Of a stretch of DNA of 64,000 bases, positions 27,742 through 36,758 are shown in pieces. The translations under genes and the position numbers were made by a program. The stretch spans positions 22,408 through 86,407 of the forward strand of contig JAKQIY010000051.1 in NCBI GenBank assembly GCA_029561455.1, written 5' to 3'. The DNA is from a bacterium. GTDB taxonomy: Bacteria; Zhuqueibacterota; Zhuqueibacteria; Residuimicrobiales; Krinioviventaceae. Position 1 is the stretch's first letter. Every line of letters begins with the position of its first letter. Under the pieces are notes generated by a model that worked only from the letters and a program-made list of their open reading frames with translations, ran no database searches and was not told where the DNA came from.

Positions 27742-30700
27742 CTAAAAGTCAATACGCGCGCCTATACGCGTTAAACGGCCTCTGTTATAGACGCTTGGAT
27801 CGTCATATTTACCTTGCGGATCATTTTTCGCATTATACCATTCTTCATCGGCAAGGGCAACAATATTTTTCTGGTCGAACAGGTTACGAACATCCAGGAA
27901 TATGGATGGCACAATCCGGCCAACCTGGAAGCGTTTGCTGACACGCAGATCAGTAAAGGAACGGGACGGCAAGGTACCGGTATTATCGGGTGCTGCCTTG
28001 TCCTGACCTTTGGGAGGCGTCCAACGGGTGCCGCTGCCATAATACCAGGTAAGGTTAACGCCGAAATCATTCAACAACGAAATGCCAAACAAATTCTGCT
28101 TGGGCGGAATCCGAAAATCGATATTGGCATTGAGCGTATGACGTTGATCCCAACTGGTATACGATTCAAAACGCGGCAATACCTGGCCGGCCCATTCAGT
28201 TAAATATCCCTGACCGACACTGGAAGATTTGTTCTTTGCCACCTGGTAGGTGTAATTAACGCGACCGCTGACATACATAAAACCGATAATTTCCGGCCGG
28301 CGTAAAAATTCCGTTTCAAAACCACGGATATTGCCATAATCGGCGTTATAATAAAAACCATACCAGTCACGCTGGGTATAATATACCGGTCGGGTATCGG
28401 TCAAATCGGAAATATCTTTATAAAAAGCGGTAATCTTGATTTTCGATGAACCGGAAATTTGATGATTCAACCCGAATTCATAAGCGGTTGTGCGTTCCGG
28501 TTTTAAATTGGGGTTACCAATGATCGGGAAACCGCCGCCCAGGTCAAACTCCAGGTTGCGGAACAGATAACTGCCCAACGGCTCCTGGAAATAATTACCA
28601 TAGCTGAAATGCAAAACATCTCTTTCAGTTATCGGGTAAGCAATACCGAAGCGGGGGCTGACATAATCTTTGAATTTGATAGAAATGGGGTGCTTTACAT
28701 CACCAATCTGGGGCGCGCCGGGGTAATTGTAAAGAGCTGCATCCCATGCCTGATCCAGCACACTGTCGCCATCTTTATCTTCGCCGGAATCCAGCACACC
28801 ATTACCATTAACATCTTCATAACCTTTATCATCGGTAGACCAGGTTGGGTCGTAAATATTATTGGGATAATTCTCCCAGTTGGCGTTAAAATAATCGTAA
28901 CGTAAACCGATGTTCAGAATCATGCCCTGGTATTCCATCTTGTCCTGAACATAGATAGCGCCGCTGTTCGGGAACACTTTGAATTTTTCGCCATACCCGT
29001 AGCGGTCGGTGGCATCATAACGGAATATTTCGCGGTATTTCAGGTCAACACCGGTGCGAACATTATGGTTGCTGGTCACCTGGCTTTCGATATCCAGTTT
29101 TAAACCATAGCTTGTCGATTCATCGATGTACCAGTATCGGCGATCCCAGGTCAGGCCCGAACCATAAGTATAAAAGCCATTGGTGCTTTTTTCACCTTTA
29201 TACGGAATGTCGGAAGTGCTCATCCATTTTGAATGGTCGCCGGGATAGGCTTTCTGTGAAGCATCCACATAACCGTCCGAATCCCAATCGGTATAGAGAT
29301 CGGTACCATAAGCATCGAGTTTGCCGTTGCCGTTCAGATCTTCAGCTACTTTATCAAAAAAGCCGTCTTTATCCAAATCAAGCCATTCATTAGTGCCAAT
29401 AACGCCATCGCCATTCAAATCGACATTTTCGCTGGCAAGATCGAGCTTGCCGTCGCCATCACGGTCTTCGTTAATTACTTCATTGGCATTTTGGAAATAA
29501 TAGGTGTAATAACGGTCAAGATGAACTTCATAAAAAGTTTTTGAACTTAACTGGTGCGTCCAGGTAACGGCGATCTGGTTGCTCTCTTCTTCAAGATCGG
29601 CAAGATGATCCATCATATTAAAGACATCCAGCTTGCTGTTATAGTTAAGATCTTCGCGGTCGAGCGCTTCGTTACCGTTCAAATCCTCGCCAGCATCGAG
29701 CCAGTTATTGCCGTTTTTGTCTTCAGTGTCGAGAACGCCATTGTTCCACCAATCAAGGCCGGTAACCGGGTCTTTGATATAGAAAGCATTATCATCCACT
29801 CCGTCGCTATTGGTGTCGCCATAGGGCTTATAGGTCTCATTTAAATCTTCGTAGGTGTGTTGCTTCCAGAGATTATCAAAATAATCCCAGTTACGGTTGT
29901 GGTACAAACCTTTAACCCTTAAGGTATGGCTGGGAGTTAATTTATAAGTCACTTTACCCTGGTAAGTGCCGCTTTCGCTCTTTTGGTTGAGAAAACGACC
30001 GTCGGACTTTTCATACCAGCCGGAAAGGAAATAGCGTAAATCGCCGGGGATACCAAGCGCTTTACTGAACGGCACCGGGCCGCCAAGTGAAAATTCCGGG
30101 TTATGCCGGTTTTCTTCAACTTCATCGGTTCGTACAGTTTGACCAAAACCACCCAAAGCGCTGGTGGTATAACGTACAGTACCGGTAAAAACCGGGCCGC
30201 CGTCTTTGGTAACAACATTAATAACTGCCGATTGCGCATTACCATATTCGGCGCTGAAACCGCCGGTCATAACCGAGGTTTCTTCAATGGCAAGTTCAGG
30301 AATATCGGAATCAAAAGAACCGGACATCGGATCCATGATATTGGTTGAATTATCCAGTAAATAGGTAACCTCCATAGAACGACCGCCACGGGCGTGCATC
30401 TGTCCATTCTCTACAACTATACCGGCTGAGGTTTGCACCACACCCTGGAACGAGTCAACCGACATTCTTTCAATTTCTTCGCTGCCGGTCACGGTGCGGC
30501 TGGAAGTCTGGTCCATCTGAATGAGTGGACGTTCTGCCGTTACAGTTACTGTCTCGCCTGCTTCAAGGACAGTCGGTTCTAATTGAAAATCTACTTTGGC
30601 GGTTAAATCCACCTTCACACGGACTTCCTGTACAACCATGGCGTTATATCCCATCATCTGAGCACGAACCGTGTACGAACCTGCCGGCACATTAATGATA

Positions 30701-30888
30701 AAGAATTCCCCATTCAGGTTCGTTGCCGCTCCCATCGTAGTTCCTTCAATCATAACATTTACGGCAGGCAATGGATCTTTGGTGTCTTTATCAATTACCT
30801 TGCCGACAATCTTGCCTGTTGTACCGGCCATTATTATTCCCGGTAAAACAAACAAAAACAGGGCGAAAAATGCTAACTTTCTGAGCAT
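27742..30888 (-). CDS. TonB-dependent receptor-like protein with calcium-binding loop repeats
   Basis: 1048 aa from ATG 30888 (AAAGGAG upstream; the frame extends to 30918 with no site). Signal peptide at ~1-21. Residues ~23-105 are a carboxypeptidase-regulatory-like domain (GKVIDKDTKDPLPAVNVMIE). A plug domain (~115-230) carries MHARGGRSMEVTYLLD, and the rest is the barrel, ending in an aromatic strand (RIGARIDF). Unusually, the loops at residues ~370-440, ~485-560 and ~690-730 hold about ten D-x-[DN]-x-[DN]-G-x-[LIV]-D motifs (DRDGDGKLD, DLNGDGVIG, DLNGNGKLD, DVNGNGVLD). No classical TonB box was identified. First gene of the cluster. Transport of a large ligand or a role as an assembly partner for the T9SS proteins are both possible. 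Confidence 0.85.
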   Translation of the reverse strand: MLRKLAFFALFLFVLPGIIMAGTTGKIVGKVIDKDTKDPLPAVNVMIEGTTMGAATNLNGEFFIINVPAGSYTVRAQMMGYNAMVVQEVRVKVDLTAKVDFQLEPTVLEAGETVTVTAERPLIQMDQTSSRTVTGSEEIERMSVDSFQGVVQTSAGIVVENGQMHARGGRSMEVTYLLDNSTNIMDPMSGSFDSDIPELAIEETSVMTGGFSAEYGNAQSAVINVVTKDGGPVFTGTVRYTTSALGGFGQTVRTDEVEENRHNPEFSLGGPVPFSKALGIPGDLRYFLSGWYEKSDGRFLNQKSESGTYQGKVTYKLTPSHTLRVKGLYHNRNWDYFDNLWKQHTYEDLNETYKPYGDTNSDGVDDNAFYIKDPVTGLDWWNNGVLDTEDKNGNNWLDAGEDLNGNEALDREDLNYNSKLDVFNMMDHLADLEEESNQIAVTWTHQLSSKTFYEVHLDRYYTYYFQNANEVINEDRDGDGKLDLASENVDLNGDGVIGTNEWLDLDKDGFFDKVAEDLNGNGKLDAYGTDLYTDWDSDGYVDASQKAYPGDHSKWMSTSDIPYKGEKSTNGFYTYGSGLTWDRRYWYIDESTSYGLKLDIESQVTSNHNVRTGVDLKYREIFRYDATDRYGYGEKFKVFPNSGAIYVQDKMEYQGMILNIGLRYDYFNANWENYPNNIYDPTWSTDDKGYEDVNGNGVLDSGEDKDGDSVLDQAWDAALYNYPGAPQIGDVKHPISIKFKDYVSPRFGIAYPITERDVLHFSYGNYFQEPLGSYLFRNLEFDLGGGFPIIGNPNLKPERTTAYEFGLNHQISGSSKIKITAFYKDISDLTDTRPVYYTQRDWYGFYYNADYGNIRGFETEFLRRPEIIGFMYVSGRVNYTYQVAKNKSSSVGQGYLTEWAGQVLPRFESYTSWDQRHTLNANIDFRIPPKQNLFGISLLNDFGVNLTWYYGSGTRWTPPKGQDKAAPDNTGTLPSRSFTDLRVSKRFQVGRIVPSIFLDVRNLFDQKNIVALADEEWYNAKNDPQGKYDDPSVYNRGRLTRIGARIDF

Positions 30889-30934
30889 GATTTTTCTCCT
30901 TTTTAATAATGAATACAATTCATTTCTGATAGAA

Positions 30935-30960
30935 ATAAAAAAGGGCGGTTTTACGCCCTA
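30935..30960 (-). terminator. Intrinsic-terminator hairpin in the 5' leader of the T9SS cluster
   Basis: On the minus strand GGGCG-TAAAAC-CGCCC is followed by TTTTTTATTT. It lies ~75 nt after the predicted start of transcription and ~45 nt before the ribosome site of the TonB receptor gene. It may act as an attenuator of the cluster, or as the end of the clpX-engB transcript, whose last stop is ~310 bp upstream. Confidence 0.65.
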
Positions 30961-31038
30961 GCAATAACCAAACTATTTTAAATTCCACTCCACGCATCAA
31001 TTCTATTCAAATTATTAAATACATTTAGTTTGTGAAGT

Positions 31039-31067
31039 AATATAACCGTTTTTGGAAAGATTGTCAA
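31039..31067 (-). promoter_or_regulatory. Sigma-70-type promoter of the T9SS cluster
   Basis: On the minus strand: TTGACA (31062-31067), a 17-bp spacer, TATATT (31039-31044). The -35 is a full consensus match and the -10 has one mismatch. The predicted leader before ATG 30888 is ~144 nt and contains the hairpin at 30941-30960. The remaining sequence up to engB (31070-31270) is AT-rich with nothing else recognised. Confidence 0.65.
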
Positions 31068-31273
31068 GATTTTTTTGTTTTTTTTAATAAAACAGGCTAC
31101 AAACTTGAAACATCTTTCAGCAATATACGTATTAGATTAATTTAATCAGAATTGATAAGGTTCTATCTCATCTTTCTTACAAATTCCTTCCACAAAACAC
31201 TTTTTTTGAATATTTTCGCATAACTATAATAACCAATATTCTTTTAAATTCATTCCCCGTTTAATAAAATGTT

Positions 31274-31870
31274 TCAGGCTTTACTGTTAGATAATAATTC
31301 AGAAATTGCAGTCCACAGGGGTTCTTTGCCCAGGCCGGTAATTGAAGAATAGGGTATGAAAATCTGTATCCCCAATGTTTTTAACAAATCCTGGTTCGTT
31401 TGCACCCGCGTATTTTTCTGGTTGCCCGACAATTTATCGGCTTTAGTGCCAACTACAATCACAGGTAATTGATTAAACGTGAGCCAGTCAATCAATTCCA
31501 GATCAGCCTGCATGATATCATGTCGTAAATCAATTAATACAATTACTCCCCTGAGATCGGGGGATTGCAAAAAATAATTTTCAATCAATTTTTGCCAGGC
31601 TTGTGATATATTCCGGGCTACCCTGGCATAGCCATAACCAGGTAAATCGACAAAATAAAATTTTTGATTAATGAGAAAAAAGTTGATAAGGCGAGTTTTA
31701 CCCGGCGTGGAACTGACTTGAACCAGTTTTTTCCGGTTAAGCAGGGAATTCAACAAACTCGATTTACCGACATTGGAACGCCCGGCAAAAGCAATTTGTG
31801 GAACGCGGTCGTGGGGAAGCTGTTTTAAATCCGCTATACTCTTGATAAATTCAGCCGAAAGTATTTTCAT
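31274..31870 (-). CDS. engB: Ribosome biogenesis GTPase EngB/YsxC
   Basis: 198 aa, the usual family length. G1 GRSNVGKSS, G2/G3 region STPGKTRLINFF and DLPGYGYA, G4 TKAD are all in place. YsxC/EngB helps late assembly of the large ribosomal subunit. It is the last gene of the tig-clpP-clpX-engB run, 29 bp after clpX, an order seen in several bacterial phyla. Confidence 0.96.
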   Translation of the reverse strand: MKILSAEFIKSIADLKQLPHDRVPQIAFAGRSNVGKSSLLNSLLNRKKLVQVSSTPGKTRLINFFLINQKFYFVDLPGYGYARVARNISQAWQKLIENYFLQSPDLRGVIVLIDLRHDIMQADLELIDWLTFNQLPVIVVGTKADKLSGNQKNTRVQTNQDLLKTLGIQIFIPYSSITGLGKEPLWTAISELLSNSKA

Positions 31871-31899
31871 ATGATCAAATCATTATCAGAGCAGCTATG

Positions 31900-33180
31900 C
31901 TAAGCTGCATCTTCCCGGATAGTGGGGTCATCTTGTTTTAACTGGTTTTGAAAAACAAACACCGGTTCTGCCTTTTTCAAAACCACATTACGGGTAATTC
32001 GGCAAGAAACAATATCCTTTTTCGAAGGCAAGTGATACATTATGTCAAGCATTATATCTTCCATCACTGATCGTAAACCGCGTGCGCCAGTTTTCCGCTT
32101 TTTGGCGATTTTTATAACCTCCCCAAGGGCGGCGTCATCAAAAACTAATTCTACATTATCAATTTTAAATAAATGTTTGTATTGCTTGATCAAAGCGTTT
32201 TTGGGTTCTGTAAGAATTTGTAATAATGCTTCGTCATCAAGGTTTGCCAAGGTTGAAATTATCGGCAGGCGTCCGATCAATTCCGGAATTAAACCATATT
32301 GTAACAAATCTTCCGGTTCAACATGATGTAAAATTTCAGTTTCCTCTATATGCCTGGTTTTGGTTTCAGCGCCAAAACCGACAGATTTCGTACCGATCCG
32401 CGAAGCAACAATCTTATCCAGACCTGAAAATGCGCCGCCACAAATAAATAAAATATTTTTGGTATTAATATTAATAAAATCCATTTCCGGGTGTTTTCTG
32501 CCGCCTTTGGGAGGTACGGCTGCGATAGTTCCTTCCAGCATTTTCAGCAATGCCTGCTGAACGCCCTCGCCCGACACATCACGGGTTATAGAAGGATTTC
32601 CACCCTTGCGGGCTATTTTATCAATTTCATCTATATAAACTATACCCCGCTCTGCGCGTTGGATATTGTACTCTGCCGCCTGCAGTAATCTTACCAAAAT
32701 GTTTTCCACATCTTCGCCTACATAACCGGCCTCGGTAAGAGTTGTGGCGTCGGCAATGGTAAAGGGAACCTTTAAAAACCTGGCCAGGGTTTGCGCCAGC
32801 AATGTTTTACCGGTACCGGTTGGCCCAATTAACAGAACATTGCTTTTTTCCAATACGATATCATCTTCGGGCTCTTTTTCTTCAATCCGTTTATAATGAT
32901 TGTATACGGCAACAGATATTGTCTTTTTTGAATGTTCCTGCCCGATTACATATTTATCCAATTCATTTTTTATAGCAACCGGAGTCGGAATTTCGCCATG
33001 CAAGACAAATGGATTTTTGGATTTTTCCCGGGCAATAACTTTATTGGCAATTGATACACATTCATTACAAATGCTGACATCAGGGCCGGTGACAATAGTT
33101 TCTACCTGGTTTGAATTTTTACCGCAAAACGAACAAATTGCAAATCTGTTCTCGCCTTTGCCTTTTTGTTCCATCGACAT
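31900..33180 (-). CDS. clpX: ClpX, AAA+ unfoldase of the ClpXP protease
   Basis: 426 aa. The N-terminal zinc-binding domain has CSFCGK and CNEC (Cys4). The AAA+ domain has Walker A GPTGTGKT, Walker B VYIDEID, the pore loop GYVG and an arginine-finger region. The ClpP-docking loop reads VGFG where I/LGFG is common. ATG 33180 follows AAAGGTA closely; a second in-frame ATG two codons on has better spacing, so the exact start is open. 25 bp downstream of clpP and surely co-transcribed. Confidence 0.96.
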   Translation of the reverse strand: MSMEQKGKGENRFAICSFCGKNSNQVETIVTGPDVSICNECVSIANKVIAREKSKNPFVLHGEIPTPVAIKNELDKYVIGQEHSKKTISVAVYNHYKRIEEKEPEDDIVLEKSNVLLIGPTGTGKTLLAQTLARFLKVPFTIADATTLTEAGYVGEDVENILVRLLQAAEYNIQRAERGIVYIDEIDKIARKGGNPSITRDVSGEGVQQALLKMLEGTIAAVPPKGGRKHPEMDFININTKNILFICGGAFSGLDKIVASRIGTKSVGFGAETKTRHIEETEILHHVEPEDLLQYGLIPELIGRLPIISTLANLDDEALLQILTEPKNALIKQYKHLFKIDNVELVFDDAALGEVIKIAKKRKTGARGLRSVMEDIMLDIMYHLPSKKDIVSCRITRNVVLKKAEPVFVFQNQLKQDDPTIREDAA

Positions 33181-33205
33181 TACCTTTAATTTTAAACTTG
33201 ACCAG

Positions 33206-33802
33206 TTACTTTTTCTTGGGTGACTTGCGGATCATAATTTCATCAATTATTCCGTATTCCTTTGCCTCTGCAGCGCTCATAAAATAATTGCGCTCCGTAT
33301 CTTTTTCAATTTTTTCTTTGCTTTGACCAGTATGCTTTACTAAAATCTCATTGAGAGTATCGCGTAATTCCAATATTTCCCGCGCTTGTATTTCGATATC
33401 ACTGGCCTGGCCCTGTGCTCCGCCCAATGGTTGATGGATCATTATGCGGGAATGCGGCAGAGCTGAGCGTTTTCCCTTGGCTCCGGCGGCAAGCAACAGG
33501 GCTCCCATACTGGAAGCCTGCCCCATACATATTGTAGCTACATCGGGTTTTATATATTGTATCGTGTCGTATATTGCCAGACCCGCGGAAACGTACCCAC
33601 CCGGGGAATTAATATATAAAAAGACATCTTTATCCTGATCTTCTGCTTCTAAAAACAATAACTGCGCAATAGCCAAACTGGCAACAGTGTCGTCAATTGC
33701 TGTGCCAAGAAAGACAATGCGCTCTTTTAAAAGCCGGGAAAAAATATCGTATGCCCGTTCACCACGGCCGGTCTGTTCTACTACCATAGGTACTAATGCC
33801 AT
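33206..33802 (-). CDS. clpP: ClpP serine protease subunit with Asn in place of the catalytic Asp
   Basis: 198 aa, family length, starting at MALVPMV, the processed-like N-terminus. The nucleophile Ser is in GQASSMGA and the His in MIHQPLGG. The third triad position, Asp185 of the E. coli precursor in TERDRF, reads TERNYF here, so the acid is replaced by Asn. The same exchange is known in Listeria ClpP1, where it reduces but does not abolish activity. Everything else is intact, and clpX follows in the operon. This is the only ClpP in the window; whether a second paralogue exists elsewhere is unknown. Confidence 0.96.
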   Translation of the reverse strand: MALVPMVVEQTGRGERAYDIFSRLLKERIVFLGTAIDDTVASLAIAQLLFLEAEDQDKDVFLYINSPGGYVSAGLAIYDTIQYIKPDVATICMGQASSMGALLLAAGAKGKRSALPHSRIMIHQPLGGAQGQASDIEIQAREILELRDTLNEILVKHTGQSKEKIEKDTERNYFMSAAEAKEYGIIDEIMIRKSPKKK

Positions 33803-33876
33803 ATATCTTCTCCATCGGTTTTTGAATTAAAAATTACCTGCAACTTTTATTATAACAATCCGAAAATGCTGTTTAT

Positions 33877-35178
33877 TTATTCTGAATCTGCCGCAGCTTC
33901 TTTTTTGATTTCCTCATGCCATGACTTTTTGACTTTATTTATTTTGGCTTTAGAAATTAAAAACTCGTAAACTTTTTCTTCAAGCAGTTTGTCTTTAATA
34001 CTATCAGTATCGTGCTCATGTTCTTCATGCTGTTCACCCGACTGATGGTCGTGATGTTCTTCTTCATGAACCTGAGCAACTTTCTTTTCGAGTTCTTCGT
34101 CGCTGACGGTAATATTTTGCTGTTCGACAAGTTTTTCGCGGATCATGATCCATTTTATGGTTCGAACGGCCATGTCATGGTAATATTCCCGCACTTGTTT
34201 ATCATCAAGGTTGGAATACGGATTATTGCTCTTTTTAAAATCTTGCACCAGCGCATTCATATATGTTTCCAGCATGGAAGGAGGAACTTCTAATTCCATT
34301 TTTTTGATCAATTCATCAACCAGATCTTTTTTGAACTGGAATTCAGCCGTTTGCATTGCCTGCTGTTTTAACCGTTCCTTGACATCTTTTTTCAATTCGG
34401 TTATTGTTTTAAAGGCGCCCAGGTCTTTGGCAAACTCATCATCCAATTCGGGTATGCGCCGTTCTTTTATTTCCTTAACTTGCACAATAAAATGCTGGGG
34501 GGGCGTCGGCTCCGTCCCTTCTTCCCGGCTTTGCGCAGTGAGGACTAGTTTCCTCTCTTCTCCCGGTTTAATGCCAACCAGTTGTTTGGATAATTCTTCG
34601 TTGGATTTTAGATAAATTTGTTGATCCTGGTATCTGCTGCCGACAATCGGAACGCCGCCGGCATCTGTTTCCTGCAAATCTGCAAGTAATATATGATCCT
34701 CTTTAGCTTCTCCATCTACCGAATAGATCATTGCATGTCGTTGTTGTAAATTTTCAAGGGTACGTTTTACATCATCATCTGTAATATCAAAGGTCACTTT
34801 ATCAACTTTAATCTCATCAAAACCGGTGACAGTAAATTCCGGTCGTTCATCAAATTCAATATCGAAAGATAATCCGTTTTGATCATTATAAAGAATATTA
34901 TTGATAACCGGTTCATTAAGATAATTAAATTTATTTTCTTCTGTGGTTTTTTTCCAGGCATCTGCAAAATAAGGCTGAAAGGTTTCTTTTTCAATTTGTT
35001 TGCCAAACATTTTTTTTACCAGCCCGGGTGGTACTTTACCTTTCCGGAATCCTTCCAGCTTGATGTTTTTTTGATAATCGTTAAAAGCATCATCCAGTTC
35101 CGGTTTGATTTTTTCACTGGCAACTGTTACATGTATAACTGTATGCCAGTTCTTCTGTTTTGCAATAGTATAATTCAA
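33877..35178 (-). CDS. tig: Trigger factor, ribosome-associated chaperone
   Basis: 433 aa, TTG start at 35178 with GAGG 9 bp upstream. The ribosome-binding domain carries the signature GFRKGKVPPGLV. A PPIase-like domain (~160-245) and the C-terminal chaperone arms follow. Residues ~375-400 hold a His/Glu-rich stretch (HEEEHHDHQSGEQHEEHEH) not found in the E. coli protein; it may bind metal ions. First gene of tig-clpP-clpX-engB. Acts as a peptidyl-prolyl isomerase and holdase at the ribosome exit tunnel. Confidence 0.95.
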   Translation of the reverse strand: MNYTIAKQKNWHTVIHVTVASEKIKPELDDAFNDYQKNIKLEGFRKGKVPPGLVKKMFGKQIEKETFQPYFADAWKKTTEENKFNYLNEPVINNILYNDQNGLSFDIEFDERPEFTVTGFDEIKVDKVTFDITDDDVKRTLENLQQRHAMIYSVDGEAKEDHILLADLQETDAGGVPIVGSRYQDQQIYLKSNEELSKQLVGIKPGEERKLVLTAQSREEGTEPTPPQHFIVQVKEIKERRIPELDDEFAKDLGAFKTITELKKDVKERLKQQAMQTAEFQFKKDLVDELIKKMELEVPPSMLETYMNALVQDFKKSNNPYSNLDDKQVREYYHDMAVRTIKWIMIREKLVEQQNITVSDEELEKKVAQVHEEEHHDHQSGEQHEEHEHDTDSIKDKLLEEKVYEFLISKAKINKVKKSWHEEIKKEAAADSE

Positions 35179-35338
35179 TCCACCGATCCTCAGGGTTTAA
35201 TTAATAAAATGAAAAATATTGCTAATTCTGTTTTTGTTCCTATTAAAATCAGCAAGTGTATTTAAACATATTGAACAAAATAATTTTTTTTATTAGATTT
35301 AACAAACAATTTCTTACAATTCGCCTAGTACGTTAGGT

Positions 35339-35383
35339 AAAAAAAATCGACGAGCTATACATTACTTTCGTTCCCGTCGATTT
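35339..35383 (-). terminator. Intrinsic terminator after the tRNA-Leu gene
   Basis: On the minus strand AAATCGACG pairs with CGTCGATTT across a ~22-nt loop and is followed by a T-run. It lies ~20 bp past the 3' end of the tRNA. A second small palindrome (AGCTCATGAGCT) sits between them. Confidence 0.65.
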
Positions 35384-35402
35384 AGCTCATGAGCTGATAA
35401 AT

Positions 35403-35486
35403 GTGCGAGAGGGGGGATTTGAACCCCCAAGTCCTTAGGACACTAGATCCTAAGTCTAGCGCGTCTGCCAGTTTCGCCACTCTCGC
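35403..35486 (-). tRNA. tRNA-Leu, anticodon UAG
   Basis: Acceptor GCGAGAG (35480-35486) pairs with CTCTCGC near 35404-35410. The anticodon stem CTAGA/TCTAG encloses the loop CTTAGGA, giving anticodon TAG. The long variable arm (TGTCCTAAGGAC) is typical of class II tRNAs. The T-arm has GGTTCAAATCC. CCA is not encoded. It reads CUA and related Leu codons. Confidence 0.95.
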
Positions 35487-35641
35487 ATATAAATATATAA
35501 TATATCAATTTTTTAACGTAAAGTCAATTGTTTTTTGTCCTTACAGAGGTAACGCATTTATCGTCTGCAATAGGGAATGTTTCCCGACAATTTTATGTTA
35601 ATTTTGATTAATACTTTTATTATCGAGATCGCCAGAGTTAT

Positions 35642-36739
35642 ATGAAAATTATAAAATTAAAAATTATTAAAAATATTTTTAAAAAACTGTTTGGCAATGT
35701 CCTCTTTACTATCTGGCGGCTTGAAGGAAAGTGTAAAGGGAATGATTTTCAACTTTGCATGTATTACCTGGGTACAGAGGTGGAAAAAAATTACCTCCGG
35801 CATTTATGGTTCGAAACAAATCTTTACGAAGAAAATTTGGGCAGGAAATATCTATGGCAGATTCCTTCATTTATCAGTAAAGTAAAATCTCATTGCACTT
35901 TAGTAGTGATTGAATGTAACGCTCTGATTAAAAAAATATTCAAAAGTAAAAATGATCTGTTTGCGCCACAGTGGATCAATGGCATGATCGATATTCCACT
36001 TAATATTGCCAATGACTCAGCTTATTCCGATTATCGGCGTATCCGTAATAATAATCTTTCATATATTATTACAGATCGTAAAGAAGATTTTGATAATTTT
36101 TATCAGACAATGTATATTCCATATTCAAGACTCCGTTTTGAAGATCAAAACGAAGAAATTTCTTACAATACCATAAGTAAAATAATAGCCGCTCATAATT
36201 GTAAATTACTGGTTGTTAAACAAGATGATCTGCCGATGGGGGGAATAATAATTATTATGTATGACAACCAACCTCCGTTCATCTGGCTGCTTGGAATTAA
36301 AAATGCCAACCTGGAATTTCTGAAACGCGGTACTGTTGCAGCCTTGTATTATTTTTCCGCAACTTACCTGGCGCAGCAGGGATATAAAAAAATGTTTGTC
36401 GGCGCTTCTCGCCCCTTTCTGAATGATGGTATTCTTAAATATAAAAAGAAATGGGGGTTATATATTGTATCTCATAGTTTTACAGGATTTTTATTTAAAC
36501 CCGGCCGGCAATTCGGGGATTTACCAGTTTTAATGAAGCAATTCCCATTCGTTACTTTAGAGGATAACAAAATGAATGCGTCGCTTTTTGTTAATGAGGT
36601 ACCGGGAAATAAAGACCAATTGATAAAAGAGGCGCAAAAAGAATATTGGATAAAAGGTTTGCAGGGGATAAGCATATATCATGTTTCCCGGGAACAACAA
36701 AAATTTATCCGTCTTTACCAAACTCAACAATTAATATGA
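35642..36739 (+). CDS. FemAB/GNAT-fold acyltransferase-like protein
   Basis: 365 aa, cytoplasmic. Residues ~150-310 show the pattern of the FemAB-related (BioF2-like) GNAT fold: DRKEDFDNFYQTMYIPYSRL, LLVVKQDDLPMGGIIIIMYD, then YYFSATYLAQQGYKKMFVG and DGILKYKKKWG, the last matching the conserved K-x-x-WG end of this group. Such proteins transfer acyl or aminoacyl groups, often in cell-wall or exopolysaccharide work. The ribosome site is weak. It stops 19 bp before the convergent rtcB stop. Substrate unknown. Confidence 0.6.
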   Translation: MKIIKLKIIKNIFKKLFGNVLFTIWRLEGKCKGNDFQLCMYYLGTEVEKNYLRHLWFETNLYEENLGRKYLWQIPSFISKVKSHCTLVVIECNALIKKIFKSKNDLFAPQWINGMIDIPLNIANDSAYSDYRRIRNNNLSYIITDRKEDFDNFYQTMYIPYSRLRFEDQNEEISYNTISKIIAAHNCKLLVVKQDDLPMGGIIIIMYDNQPPFIWLLGIKNANLEFLKRGTVAALYYFSATYLAQQGYKKMFVGASRPFLNDGILKYKKKWGLYIVSHSFTGFLFKPGRQFGDLPVLMKQFPFVTLEDNKMNASLFVNEVPGNKDQLIKEAQKEYWIKGLQGISIYHVSREQQKFIRLYQTQQLI

Positions 36740-36758
36740 GATAGAGTTGTCCTCTTTC

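Noticed and set aside
29112..29393. Plus-strand open frame opposite the TonB receptor
   Set aside because: Antisense to the calcium-motif region; its Arg/His-rich composition is a by-product of the Asp-rich codons.
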